DNA of 6,175 nt from Actinomycetales bacterium Ga0077552 (GTDB lineage: Bacteria > Actinomycetota > Actinomycetes > Actinomycetales > Microbacteriaceae): NCBI GenBank assembly GCA_001464255.1, contig LNFD01000218.1, forward strand, positions 1 to 6,175, given 5' to 3'. Positions 1 to 6,037 of this stretch are shown here, piece by piece. The notes beneath the pieces were generated by a model, which saw nothing but the letters and a program-made list of their open reading frames with translations, was not told the DNA's origin and did no database searches. Numbering within the stretch: the stretch's first letter is position 1; each line of letters starts with the position of its first letter. The position numbers and the translations under genes are program-made.

Positions 1-1115
1 ACCTCGCCTCGATCAACCTGTCGCAGCACTTCGTCGTCGGGGCCGATGGCCGCGGCGCGCTCGACTGGGCGAAGATCGATGAGAGCGCGCGCCTCGCCGT
101 GCGCCAGCTCGACAACCTCATCGACATCACCGTGTCGAGCGTCGACGAGGCCGACCACGCCAACCAGAACAACCGGGCCATCGGCCTGGGCGTCATGGGC
201 TTCACCGACGTCGTCGAGCGCCTCGGCTTCTCGTACGACTCGGAGGAGGCGTTCGACCTCATCGACGAGATCATGGAGCACGTCTCGTACGCGGCCATCG
301 ACGAGTCGGCCGACCTGGCGCAGGAGCGCGGCTCGTACGCGAACTTCGCCGGCAGCCGCTGGTCGCAGGGCCTCGTGCCGCTCGACACGATCGACCTCAC
401 CGAGGCCGACCGCGGCATCGAGGTGCAGGTCAACCGCACGACGCGCCTCGACTGGGACGCCCTGCGCACCAAGGTCAAGGGCGGCATGCGCAACGCGACG
501 CTCATGGCCATCGCGCCCACGGCATCCATCGGTCTCGTCGCCGGCACCACGCCGGGCCTCGACCCGCAGTTCTCGCAGATCTTCAGCCGCTCGACGAGCT
601 CGGGCAAGTTCCTCGAGGTCAACCGCAACCTCGTGGCCGCGCTGCAGTCGCACGGGCTGTGGGAGCGCGTGCGGGAGGACATCCTGCGCAGCCAGGGCGA
701 CATCCAGGGCATCTCGGCGATCCCCGACGACATCAAGGCGGCCTACAAGACGAGCTTCCAGCTCTCGCCCTACGCCTTCCTCGAGGTCGCGGCCCGCGCC
801 CAGAAGTGGATCGACCAGGCCATCAGCCGCAACATGTACCTCGAGACGCGCGACGTCGACGAGATGATCGACATCTACAGCGCCGCGTGGAAGAAGGGCG
901 TCAAGACGACCTACTACCTGCACATGAAGCCGCGCCACACCGCCGAGCAGTCGACGGTCAAGGTCAACAAGGCCGAGGCCATCAACGCCGGCTCGAGCAG
1001 CGCCCCGAAGAAGGGCTTCGGCTCGGCCGTCGCGGCCGCTCCGGCGGAGACCGCGAGCGTAGCACCAGTGCGCAAGGGCTTCGGCTTCGGCGGCGCCGCA
1101 CAGGCGGGGGAGTGA
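1..1115 (+). CDS. nrdA: Class I ribonucleoside-diphosphate reductase alpha (catalytic) subunit, 5' partial, C-terminal part
   Basis: This is the large subunit that reduces ribonucleoside diphosphates to deoxyribonucleotides in the cytoplasm, using a radical supplied by the beta subunit. The gene starts before the window. Codons run from base 3, and the leading AC fits the last two bases of an Asn codon, giving the family motif (C)NLASINL at the left edge. Visible landmarks in order are LASINL, NNRAIGLGVMGF, the substrate phosphate-binding stretch IAPTASIG followed by AGTTPGLDP, and the Tyr-Tyr radical-transfer pair encoded at 912-917 (KTTYYLH), equivalent to Y730/Y731 of E. coli NrdA. After TAEQSTVKVNKAE comes a low-complexity Ala/Ser/Gly linker with two KGFG copies, then a TGA stop at 1113-1115. 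The C-terminal cysteine pair expected for thioredoxin or glutaredoxin re-reduction is absent from this frame but present directly downstream in the -1 frame. The catalytic cysteine and N-terminal ATP-cone region lie outside the window. The family call is firm; the symbol is chosen to match the NrdB-like partner. Confidence 0.93.
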   Translation, partial: LASINLSQHFVVGADGRGALDWAKIDESARLAVRQLDNLIDITVSSVDEADHANQNNRAIGLGVMGFTDVVERLGFSYDSEEAFDLIDEIMEHVSYAAIDESADLAQERGSYANFAGSRWSQGLVPLDTIDLTEADRGIEVQVNRTTRLDWDALRTKVKGGMRNATLMAIAPTASIGLVAGTTPGLDPQFSQIFSRSTSSGKFLEVNRNLVAALQSHGLWERVREDILRSQGDIQGISAIPDDIKAAYKTSFQLSPYAFLEVAARAQKWIDQAISRNMYLETRDVDEMIDIYSAAWKKGVKTTYYLHMKPRHTAEQSTVKVNKAEAINAGSSSAPKKGFGSAVAAAPAETASVAPVRKGFGFGGAAQAGE

Positions 1116-1120
1116 GACTG

Positions 1121-1243
1121 ATGACTCCGACCGGCATCCAGACCAGCACCATGACCAGCACCAGCGTTATGAACACCGCTCCGTTCACCTACGAGGTTCC
1201 GATCGACCCGATGGACGAGCTGCACTGCGAGAGCTGCCAGTAG
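1121..1243 (+). CDS. Displaced redox-active C-terminal tail of the RNR alpha subunit (separate 40-residue frame or frameshifted end of nrdA)
   Basis: This frame runs from ATG 1121 to TAG 1241-1243 and encodes 40 residues: a Thr/Ser/Met-rich linker, then a stretch ending DELHCESCQ. A CxxC pair two residues from the C-terminus is the hallmark of the mobile tail of class I RNR alpha subunits, which shuttles electrons into the active site. The preceding alpha frame lacks it, so this is almost certainly the missing end of that protein. The five G's at 1106-1110 precede the alpha stop. One extra G, or a -1 ribosomal slip there, would join the two frames without an intervening stop. Alternatively, the same GGGGGAG (1106-1112) lies 8 bases before ATG 1121 at good Shine-Dalgarno spacing and could start a free peptide. 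Sequencing error, programmed frameshift and a truly split subunit cannot be told apart from this sequence alone. Confidence 0.7.
   Translation: MTPTGIQTSTMTSTSVMNTAPFTYEVPIDPMDELHCESCQ
1141..1164 (+). repeat. Two tandem 12-base units in the RNR tail linker
   Basis: GACCAGCACCAT at 1141-1152 is followed directly by GACCAGCACCAG at 1153-1164, matching at 11 of 12 positions. The frame of the cysteine tail reads through it as Thr-Ser-Thr-Met then Thr-Ser-Thr-Ser. The unit length is a multiple of three, so gain or loss of units would lengthen or shorten the flexible linker without breaking the frame. Confidence 0.6.
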
Positions 1244-1310
1244 GCGGCGCTCGCCATCCACCCCACCTTCCTCTATCCCGCACCACCCACCAGAAAGACG
1301 CGAAATCATC

Positions 1311-2294
1311 ATGGGAATCCTCGGAACCGGAATCCAGGAGGGCCTGCTGCTCAAGCCGGTCACCTACAAGTGGGCCATGGACCTCTACGACCAGGCGGTT
1401 GCCAACACCTGGTTCCCCAACGAGATCCAGCTCGGTGAAGACATCGCCGACTTCAAGAAGATGAGCGACGAAGAGCGTCACGCCATCACGTTCCTCATGT
1501 CGTACTTCAACCCGAACGAGCTGCTCGTCAACAAGGCGCTCGCGTTCGGCGTCTACCCCTACGTCAAGGCTCCCGAGGCGCACCTCTACCTCGCGAAGCA
1601 GATGTGGGAAGAGGCGAACCACTGCATGAGCTTCGAGTACGTGCTCGAGACCTTCCCGATCGACCGCGCTGCGGCCTACGACAGCCACATCGACGTGCCG
1701 TCGATGGCGCGCAAAGAGGAGTTCGAGGTCACGTTCATCCGCCGCATGACGGAGGACACGCTCGACATCACGACGACCGAGGGCAAGCAGGACTTCATCC
1801 GCAACCTTGTTGCCTACAACGTGATCCTCGAGGGCATCTGGTTCTACTCGGGCTTCATGGTCGCCCTGTCGTTCCGTCAGCGCAACCTGCTGCGCAACTT
1901 CGGCTCGCTGGTCGACTGGATCGTGCGCGACGAGAGCCTGCACCTCAAGTTCGGCATCAACCTCATCCTCACGGTGCTGGAGGAGAACCCCGACCTGCAG
2001 ACGCCGGAGTTCGCCGCCGAGATCCGTCAGATGATCCTCGACGCCGTCGAGATGGAGGAGCAGTACAACCACGACCTCCTCCCCAACGGCATCCTGGGCC
2101 TCAACGCCAACTACATCAACCAGTACGTCAAGTACCTGGCCGACCGTCGTCTGGAGGAGCTCGGCTTCGAGGCCGAGTACAACGTGTCGAACCCGGCGAA
2201 GTGGATGGCGACGGCGAACGACACCCTGCAGCTCGTCAACTTCTTCGAGTCGACGAACACCTCGTACGAGGTCAACGCCAAGACCTCGGCCTAG
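1311..2294 (+). CDS. nrdB: Class I ribonucleotide reductase beta subunit, class Ic-like (Phe at the radical tyrosine site)
   Basis: This 327-residue ferritin-like protein holds the dimetal cofactor that generates the thiyl radical in the alpha subunit. The six metal ligands can be placed as E70, E101, H104, E174, E208 and H211 (motifs PNELLV, WEEANH, ILEGIW, VRDESLH). Their spacings equal those recalled for Chlamydia trachomatis NrdB (E89, E120, H123, E193, E227, H230), with a constant offset of 19. The position of the E. coli radical Tyr122 is F108 and the first ligand is Glu rather than Asp. Both are class Ic features, implying a Mn/Fe or other metal-based oxidant in place of a tyrosyl radical. 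W34 and D207 match the E. coli radical-path residues W48 and D237; Y319 near the C-terminus fits the terminal relay tyrosine. ATG 1311 gives the family-like start MGILGTGIQEG; only a weak AGAAAG lies upstream at 1292-1297. It follows the alpha tail by 67 bases and is probably co-transcribed with it. Class Id cannot be excluded by sequence. Confidence 0.95.
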   Translation: MGILGTGIQEGLLLKPVTYKWAMDLYDQAVANTWFPNEIQLGEDIADFKKMSDEERHAITFLMSYFNPNELLVNKALAFGVYPYVKAPEAHLYLAKQMWEEANHCMSFEYVLETFPIDRAAAYDSHIDVPSMARKEEFEVTFIRRMTEDTLDITTTEGKQDFIRNLVAYNVILEGIWFYSGFMVALSFRQRNLLRNFGSLVDWIVRDESLHLKFGINLILTVLEENPDLQTPEFAAEIRQMILDAVEMEEQYNHDLLPNGILGLNANYINQYVKYLADRRLEELGFEAEYNVSNPAKWMATANDTLQLVNFFESTNTSYEVNAKTSA

Positions 2295-2336
2295 CCCCGG
2301 CGCTCGCGCCCTTTCCCACCCCCCAGTCCGCGGCCC

Positions 2337-4166
2337 GTGCCTCACGCAGATCTGCTCTTCCTCGGAGGAGTCGTCTACGCGGGGCCGGGCCGCGGTGCTG
2401 TTCCGTCGGCCGTGCAGGTCGCGGTCGTCGACGGCCGCATCGCGGCGGTGGACGCCGACCTGAGCGTGTGGCGCGGCCCTGCCACCGAGGTGGTCGATCT
2501 GGCGGGCGGGATGCTGCACGCGGGTTTCGTCGACGCGCACATCCACCCCATCCAGGGCGGCCTCGAGCGGCTCGGCTGCGATCTCAGCGAGGGCTCGTCG
2601 GCCGAGGACTACGCGCGGCTCATCGCGGACTTTGCGCAGCTGAACCCGCCCCGAGGCTGCGACGCCTCGCGCGCCTGGATCACCGGCGGCGGCTGGGCGA
2701 TGAGCGCCTTCGCCGGCGGCACGCCGAGTGCTGCCGAGCTCGACGCGATCGAGCCCATCCGACCGGTCTTCCTCTACAACCGCGACCACCACGGCGCCTG
2801 GGCCAACTCGGCCGCACTCGCGCTCGCGGGTATCGCCGCCGACACGCCGGACCCGGCCGACGGTCGCATCGAGCGGTTGCCCGACGGCAGCCCGCAGGGC
2901 ACGCTGCACGAGGGCGCCGCCGGGCTCGTCGCCGCGGTCGCCCCGGCCGCGACGCCCGACGACGAGTACGCCGCCCTGCTCGAGGCGCAGCGCTACGCGC
3001 ACTCGTTCGGCATCACGGCGTGGCAGGACGCGATCGTCGGCGACTACTTCGGTGCTTCGGACACCGCGTTGGTGTACCGCCGCGCCCTCGCCGCGGGGCG
3101 CTTGACGGTCGACGTCGTCGGCGCCCTGTGGTGGGATCGCGCTCGCGGAGTCGAGCAGGTGCCCGAGCTCGTCGCACGCCGCGAGGCGCACTCGGCCGAA
3201 CTGGGGCCCGCCTCCCGCTTCAGGCTCAGTGCCGTGAAGATCATGGCCGACGGGGTCGTCGAGAACGGCACGGCGGCGATGCTCGAGCCGTACCTCGGGG
3301 CGGCGGGCGAGAGCGAGCATCCGACCGGCATTGCGTTCGTCGGCGGGCAGGCGCTCGTCGACGCGATCATGGCGCTCGACGCCGCCGGCTTCAGCGCCCA
3401 CGTGCACGTGATCGGCGACCGCGCGGTGCGCGACGCGCTCGACGCGTTCGCGGCGGCCGCGTCCGCGAACGACTGGGCGACTCGGGCGCCGACGGATGCC
3501 CGCCGCCACCACCTCGCCCACCTGCAGTTCGTGCACCCCGACGACGTGGCGCGCTTCGCCGAGCTCGGCGTCACCGCCAACATGCAGGCGCTCTGGGCCT
3601 GCAACGAGCCCCAGATGCGCGAGCTCACGGTGCCGCTCGTCGGCGCCGAGCGCGCGGCGACGCAGTACCCCTTCGCGAGCATCCTGCGGGCCTCGGCCCC
3701 TTCGCGTCTCGACCAAATGACGGAGAATCTCGGGGTCGAGGTCGAGTTCACGGCGCGAGGGAGGCAGGACTCCGTCATTCGGCAGGACGGTCGCCCGGTC
3801 GGGGTGGATGCTCGCCCGCGCCTGTGCGCCGGCAGCGACTGGCCCGTCTCGACTCCCGACCCCTGGCAGGCCATCCACGTCGCGGTGAACCGCACGCTGC
3901 CCGCCGACGACCCCGAGCACGACCCCGAGACCCTGCTCGCGCACGAGGCGCTGACTCTCGCCGAGGCCCTCGACGCCTACACCGCGGGCTCAGCGTTCAT
4001 CAACGGGCGAGGGCCGGGCGACGCCGAGGTCACGGGCATCATCGAGGTTGGCGCGGTCGCCGACCTGGCCGCGACGGACCGCGACCCGTTCGCGGGGACC
4101 GTGGCGAGCATCCACGCGACGCGAAACGTCGGCACCTGGGTTGCCGGGCGTCGCGTGTTCGGCTGA
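2337..4166 (+). CDS. YtcJ-like metal-dependent amidohydrolase (amidohydrolase family 3)
   Basis: This 609-residue cytoplasmic enzyme of the amidohydrolase superfamily is predicted to hydrolyse C-N bonds; its substrate cannot be read from sequence. An N-terminal beta domain (about residues 1-60) leads into a TIM barrel with metal motif HAGFVDAHIHP (H68, H70), VKIMADG with K301 as the likely carboxylated lysine, HVHVIGD (H355, H357), HLAHLQ (H395) and GSDWPVSTPDPW with catalytic D501. The C-terminal stretch AVADLAATDRDPF returns to the beta domain, as usual in the family. Between the YPFASILRAS helix and RLCAGSDWP lies an extra segment of about 38 residues (roughly 454-492) that I do not expect in homologues. 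The start is GTG 2337; no convincing Shine-Dalgarno precedes it and the next in-frame ATG (residue 59) is too late. It lies 42 bases after nrdB in the same frame, so it may be read from the RNR transcript, but no shared pathway is evident. Confidence 0.92.
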   Translation: MPHADLLFLGGVVYAGPGRGAVPSAVQVAVVDGRIAAVDADLSVWRGPATEVVDLAGGMLHAGFVDAHIHPIQGGLERLGCDLSEGSSAEDYARLIADFAQLNPPRGCDASRAWITGGGWAMSAFAGGTPSAAELDAIEPIRPVFLYNRDHHGAWANSAALALAGIAADTPDPADGRIERLPDGSPQGTLHEGAAGLVAAVAPAATPDDEYAALLEAQRYAHSFGITAWQDAIVGDYFGASDTALVYRRALAAGRLTVDVVGALWWDRARGVEQVPELVARREAHSAELGPASRFRLSAVKIMADGVVENGTAAMLEPYLGAAGESEHPTGIAFVGGQALVDAIMALDAAGFSAHVHVIGDRAVRDALDAFAAAASANDWATRAPTDARRHHLAHLQFVHPDDVARFAELGVTANMQALWACNEPQMRELTVPLVGAERAATQYPFASILRASAPSRLDQMTENLGVEVEFTARGRQDSVIRQDGRPVGVDARPRLCAGSDWPVSTPDPWQAIHVAVNRTLPADDPEHDPETLLAHEALTLAEALDAYTAGSAFINGRGPGDAEVTGIIEVGAVADLAATDRDPFAGTVASIHATRNVGTWVAGRRVFG

Positions 4167-4199
4167 CCTTACGCACTCACGGTCCCCCTCCACCGACAA

Positions 4200-4216
4200 G
4201 TGCTACCGTGTAGCAC
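4200..4216. promoter_or_regulatory. Inverted-repeat operator overlapping the -10 region of the toxin-antitoxin promoter
   Basis: GTGCTAC at 4200-4206 and GTAGCAC at 4210-4216 are a perfect 7-base inverted repeat around CGT. The right arm ends one base before the antitoxin ATG at 4217. The hexamer TACCGT (4204-4209) inside the repeat fits a TANNNT actinobacterial -10 box and would place transcription start at about 4216-4217, on or next to the start codon. No ribosome binding site and no clear -35 box are visible. Antitoxins of the Phd/YefM and VapB types usually repress their own operon by binding such palindromes, so this is the expected operator. The palindrome is seen directly; the operator and leaderless-promoter roles are inferred. 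Confidence 0.65.
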
Positions 4217-4513
4217 ATGGAGCGGATCGGGGTGCGCGAGCTGCGGCAGAACGCGAGCACGTACCTTGACCGCGTGAAGCAAGGCGAGTCGATCGAGGTG
4301 ACTGAGCGCGGGGTGCCGGTGGCGATCATCGGGCCCGTGCCGATGGTGAAGAAGTCACGAGTGCAAGAACTGATTGACGAAAGGCGCATGACGCCGGGGC
4401 GCGGGGGCTCCGCCGCGTGGCTCGCCGCGAATCCTCCCACCCCGATCAACCCGGAGTACGGCGGGCCGTCGATCGCTGACCTTCTCGATGAACAACGCGA
4501 AGAGCGGCTCTAG
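4217..4513 (+). CDS. Type II antitoxin, Phd/YefM family, partner of VapC
   Basis: This 98-residue antitoxin is predicted to neutralise the adjacent PIN-domain toxin and to repress the operon. Residues 1-45 (MERIGVRELRQNASTYLDRV, then EVTERGVPVAIIGP) match the Phd/YefM DNA-binding and dimerisation fold. The region after about residue 45 is Pro/Gly-rich and likely flexible, ending in a short helix (SIADLLDEQREERL) typical of the part that wraps the toxin. ATG 4217 is favoured because the conserved N-terminus begins there, and the palindrome ending at 4216 leaves no room for a leader. Its TAG stop (4511-4513) directly abuts the toxin GTG. In function it plays the VapB role, although its fold is Phd-like. 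Confidence 0.9.
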   Translation: MERIGVRELRQNASTYLDRVKQGESIEVTERGVPVAIIGPVPMVKKSRVQELIDERRMTPGRGGSAAWLAANPPTPINPEYGGPSIADLLDEQREERL

Positions 4514-4900
4514 GTGCTGTATCTCGATACGTCTGCCGCGGTGAAGCTTCTGATCGACGAGAAGGAGTCGTTCGCACTTCGGGCGTACCTGAGTGACCAC
4601 GACTGGGCTTCCAGCGCACTGGTGCGGACCGAGCTGGTGCGGGCACTCCTTCGCGTCGACCCCTCCGTCGTGCCACGGGCGCTCGACCTGCTCGCGCAGG
4701 GCAACCTGCTGGTCATCGACACCCCGGTGCTCGACACGGCAGCGCGGCTCTCGCCGCCGTCACTGCGCAGTCTCGACGCCATTCACCTCGCCAGCGCACT
4801 GGAGCTGCGCGACGAGTTGACCGCGTTTGTTGCCTACGACGACCGCCTGCTGGCCGCGGCGTCGGCGCTCGGGATGCCGGTCGCATCTCCAGTCCGCTGA
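4514..4900 (+). CDS. vapC: Type II toxin VapC, PIN-domain ribonuclease
   Basis: This 128-residue PIN-domain protein is predicted to be a magnesium-dependent endoribonuclease that cuts RNA, often tRNA in characterised VapCs, when released from its antitoxin. The acidic catalytic residues are visible in order: D5 in LYLDTSA, E40 in VRTELVRA, D88 in LDAIHLA and D109 (followed by D110) in AYDDRLL. Length and order match intact VapC proteins and nothing appears broken, so it is probably active. The start is GTG 4514, immediately after the antitoxin stop. GAAGAG at 4499-4504 inside the antitoxin gene lies 9 bases upstream as a modest ribosome site, so translation is likely coupled to the antitoxin. 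The RNA target cannot be predicted from this sequence. Confidence 0.93.
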   Translation: MLYLDTSAAVKLLIDEKESFALRAYLSDHDWASSALVRTELVRALLRVDPSVVPRALDLLAQGNLLVIDTPVLDTAARLSPPSLRSLDAIHLASALELRDELTAFVAYDDRLLAAASALGMPVASPVR

Positions 4901-4981
4901 TCAGAGTGCTGAAAGCGGCAGCGTTGAACGCGGTAGGCGGCGACTTTCCCTGACGCGGTCGCCGTATCGTGACATTTGATC

Positions 4982-5638
4982 ATGAAGGCCACTTTGCGCA
5001 GGTACGATATGGCTTCGCTCACCGTTGCAGTCGCCGTCATTGTCGGTGTCGGCGGGTGCACTGGAGCCGAACCTGGCCCGCCGCCCCCTCCGCAGCTGTC
5101 TGAGCAGGAAGTGGATGCGGCGTACGCCGAGTTTCTCGACCAATCGTGGCAGCGAGTTGAATCGGCGTTTCCCGACGCTGAGCGCCCCGACGTTGACCTT
5201 GTGCGGTTCATCGATCAATCGGAATGGGCCGAGGTGATCGTCGCGTGTTTGGTCGAGCAAGGGGTCGACGCAAAGGTCAGCAACGACGGCCAAGGCGGAT
5301 ACGAGAGTCAAGGCGTGGTGGGCCAGGAGCTCTCCATGGCCATCGCTGCCTACGTCTGCGACGCCAAGTACCCGGTCGACCCGTCCTTGACGCAACCCCT
5401 GACCGACGCAGAGTTGGACTACGTCTACGACTACTTCGTCAACGTCCTCAATCCGTGCCTAGAGCGGGAGGGCATCGAGGTGACCGAGCCCCCTTCTCGC
5501 CAAGCCTTCAAGGATTCGTTGTTGACGGTCGACTCGTGGACGCCCTACTTGGCCGTGTTGGAGAACCCTGGTCAGGATGAGTGGACTCGACTGAATCGAG
5601 TGTGTCCTCAAGCCGCGCCAGGTCTGCGCGGGTCGTAG
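4982..5638 (+). CDS. Predicted secreted lipoprotein of unknown function with four mature-domain cysteines
   Basis: I do not recognise a named family. The protein has 218 residues from ATG 4982. A positively charged start (MKATLRRYD) and a hydrophobic stretch (LTVAVAVIVGV) lead to VGGC, an acceptable lipobox with lipidated Cys26, so it should be anchored on the outer face of the membrane. A Pro-rich spacer (PGPPPPPQ, residues 31-38) follows. The acidic mature domain contains C89, C126, C159 and C208, enough for two disulfides, plus aromatic motifs such as YVYDYFVN and WTPYL. It resembles the small hypothetical lipoproteins common in actinobacteria, by impression only. TTG 4976 and ATG 5009 are alternative in-frame starts; 5009 would lose the basic n-region. 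TATCGT at 4965-4970 is a possible -10 box with no clear -35 or ribosome site. GC content is lower than in the RNR genes. Confidence 0.75.
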   Translation: MKATLRRYDMASLTVAVAVIVGVGGCTGAEPGPPPPPQLSEQEVDAAYAEFLDQSWQRVESAFPDAERPDVDLVRFIDQSEWAEVIVACLVEQGVDAKVSNDGQGGYESQGVVGQELSMAIAAYVCDAKYPVDPSLTQPLTDAELDYVYDYFVNVLNPCLEREGIEVTEPPSRQAFKDSLLTVDSWTPYLAVLENPGQDEWTRLNRVCPQAAPGLRGS

Positions 5639-5870
5639 CCCATGACTTGATCGTGATAGAGGGTCGGGTGATGCCCCGCTTCTGAAGGCCTCTGTGGGCA
5701 CTGGTCCACAAGTTCATAGAACTCTTCGTTCAACGGGCTCTCTATAGCCAACTCGGTGCAGGGGGGCAACCTCTCTCTGCTGGGTAGTCCTGCGCGCAGA
5801 CCGCGAGTGACGATGGTTCGCCGATCCGGAGTTCCGCATCTTCGGGACAGCGAATCAACTCGACCGTGTA
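5608..5870 (-). pseudogene. Possible interrupted gene on the minus strand, convergent with the lipoprotein gene
   Basis: On the minus strand one open frame (5870 down to a TAG at 5742-5744) reads protein-like text including VELIRCPEDAELRIGEP and AVCAQDYPAERGC. A second frame takes over and continues with CTELAIESPLNEEFYELVDQ and HHPTLYHDQVMGYDPRR to a TGA at 5608-5610. The two join cleanly if the six G's at 5761-5766 were seven, giving a GCPPC motif at the junction. There is no good start, a stop lies directly upstream at 5871-5873, and the family is unknown. It overlaps the end of the lipoprotein gene by 31 bases. This may be a decayed gene, a homopolymer sequencing error, or chance. Confidence 0.22.
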
Positions 5871-5966
5871 CTACAAGTGGCGCAACTTAAGCTGACTCTG
5901 CGTGGGAGGGCCTAGTAGCCCGGGTCGATGGCGTACTGCGCGCGGATCGGGAAACTCTCTATAGCC
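5738..5966 (+). repeat. 12-base direct repeat, two copies
   Basis: CTCTCTATAGCC occurs at 5738-5749 and again at 5955-5966, 217 bases apart. On the minus strand both copies fall in frames reading Ala-Ile-Glu-Ser. A 12-base match is expected about once by chance across the whole window but rarely within 540 bases. No duplicated flanks extend it. Confidence 0.4.
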
Positions 5967-6037
5967 TGGAGTTTGAGCGGCCACTGTCACTCGACAGGTT
6001 GCGGAGCAGACCGATTAGAACGAGTGTCGAAGCGATA

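Noticed and set aside
46..867. A 273-codon plus-strand frame inside the RNR alpha gene
   Set aside because: It is dominated by Ser, Arg and Thr, which is typical of an out-of-frame read of GC-rich coding sequence, and the true alpha frame covers it.
2299..2317. Hairpin GGCG-CTCG-CGCC followed by CTTTCCC after nrdB, as a possible terminator
   Set aside because: The stem is only four pairs and the T-run only three bases, too weak to call a terminator.
1185..3944. A 919-codon open frame on the minus strand across nrdB and the amidohydrolase
   Set aside because: It lies opposite two clearly conserved genes, is extremely rich in Arg, Val and Gly, shows no family motifs, and is the expected antisense shadow of high-GC coding DNA.
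1604..4213. An 869-codon plus-strand open frame overlapping nrdB and the amidohydrolase
   Set aside because: The translation is an Arg/Pro/Ala-rich low-complexity shadow in an alternative frame of recognised genes.
4921..4931. Palindrome GCGTTGAACGC between vapC and the lipoprotein gene
   Set aside because: It is too short for a terminator, has no T-run, and such arms arise easily by chance.
5711..5723. Short palindrome AGTTC-ATA-GAACT
   Set aside because: Five-base arms are common by chance and no promoter or gene start is linked to it.
5719..5731. GAAC and GTTC half-sites resembling an actinobacterial LexA box
   Set aside because: The spacer is five bases (TCTTC) rather than the four of the GAACN4GTTC consensus, and no SOS gene is adjacent.
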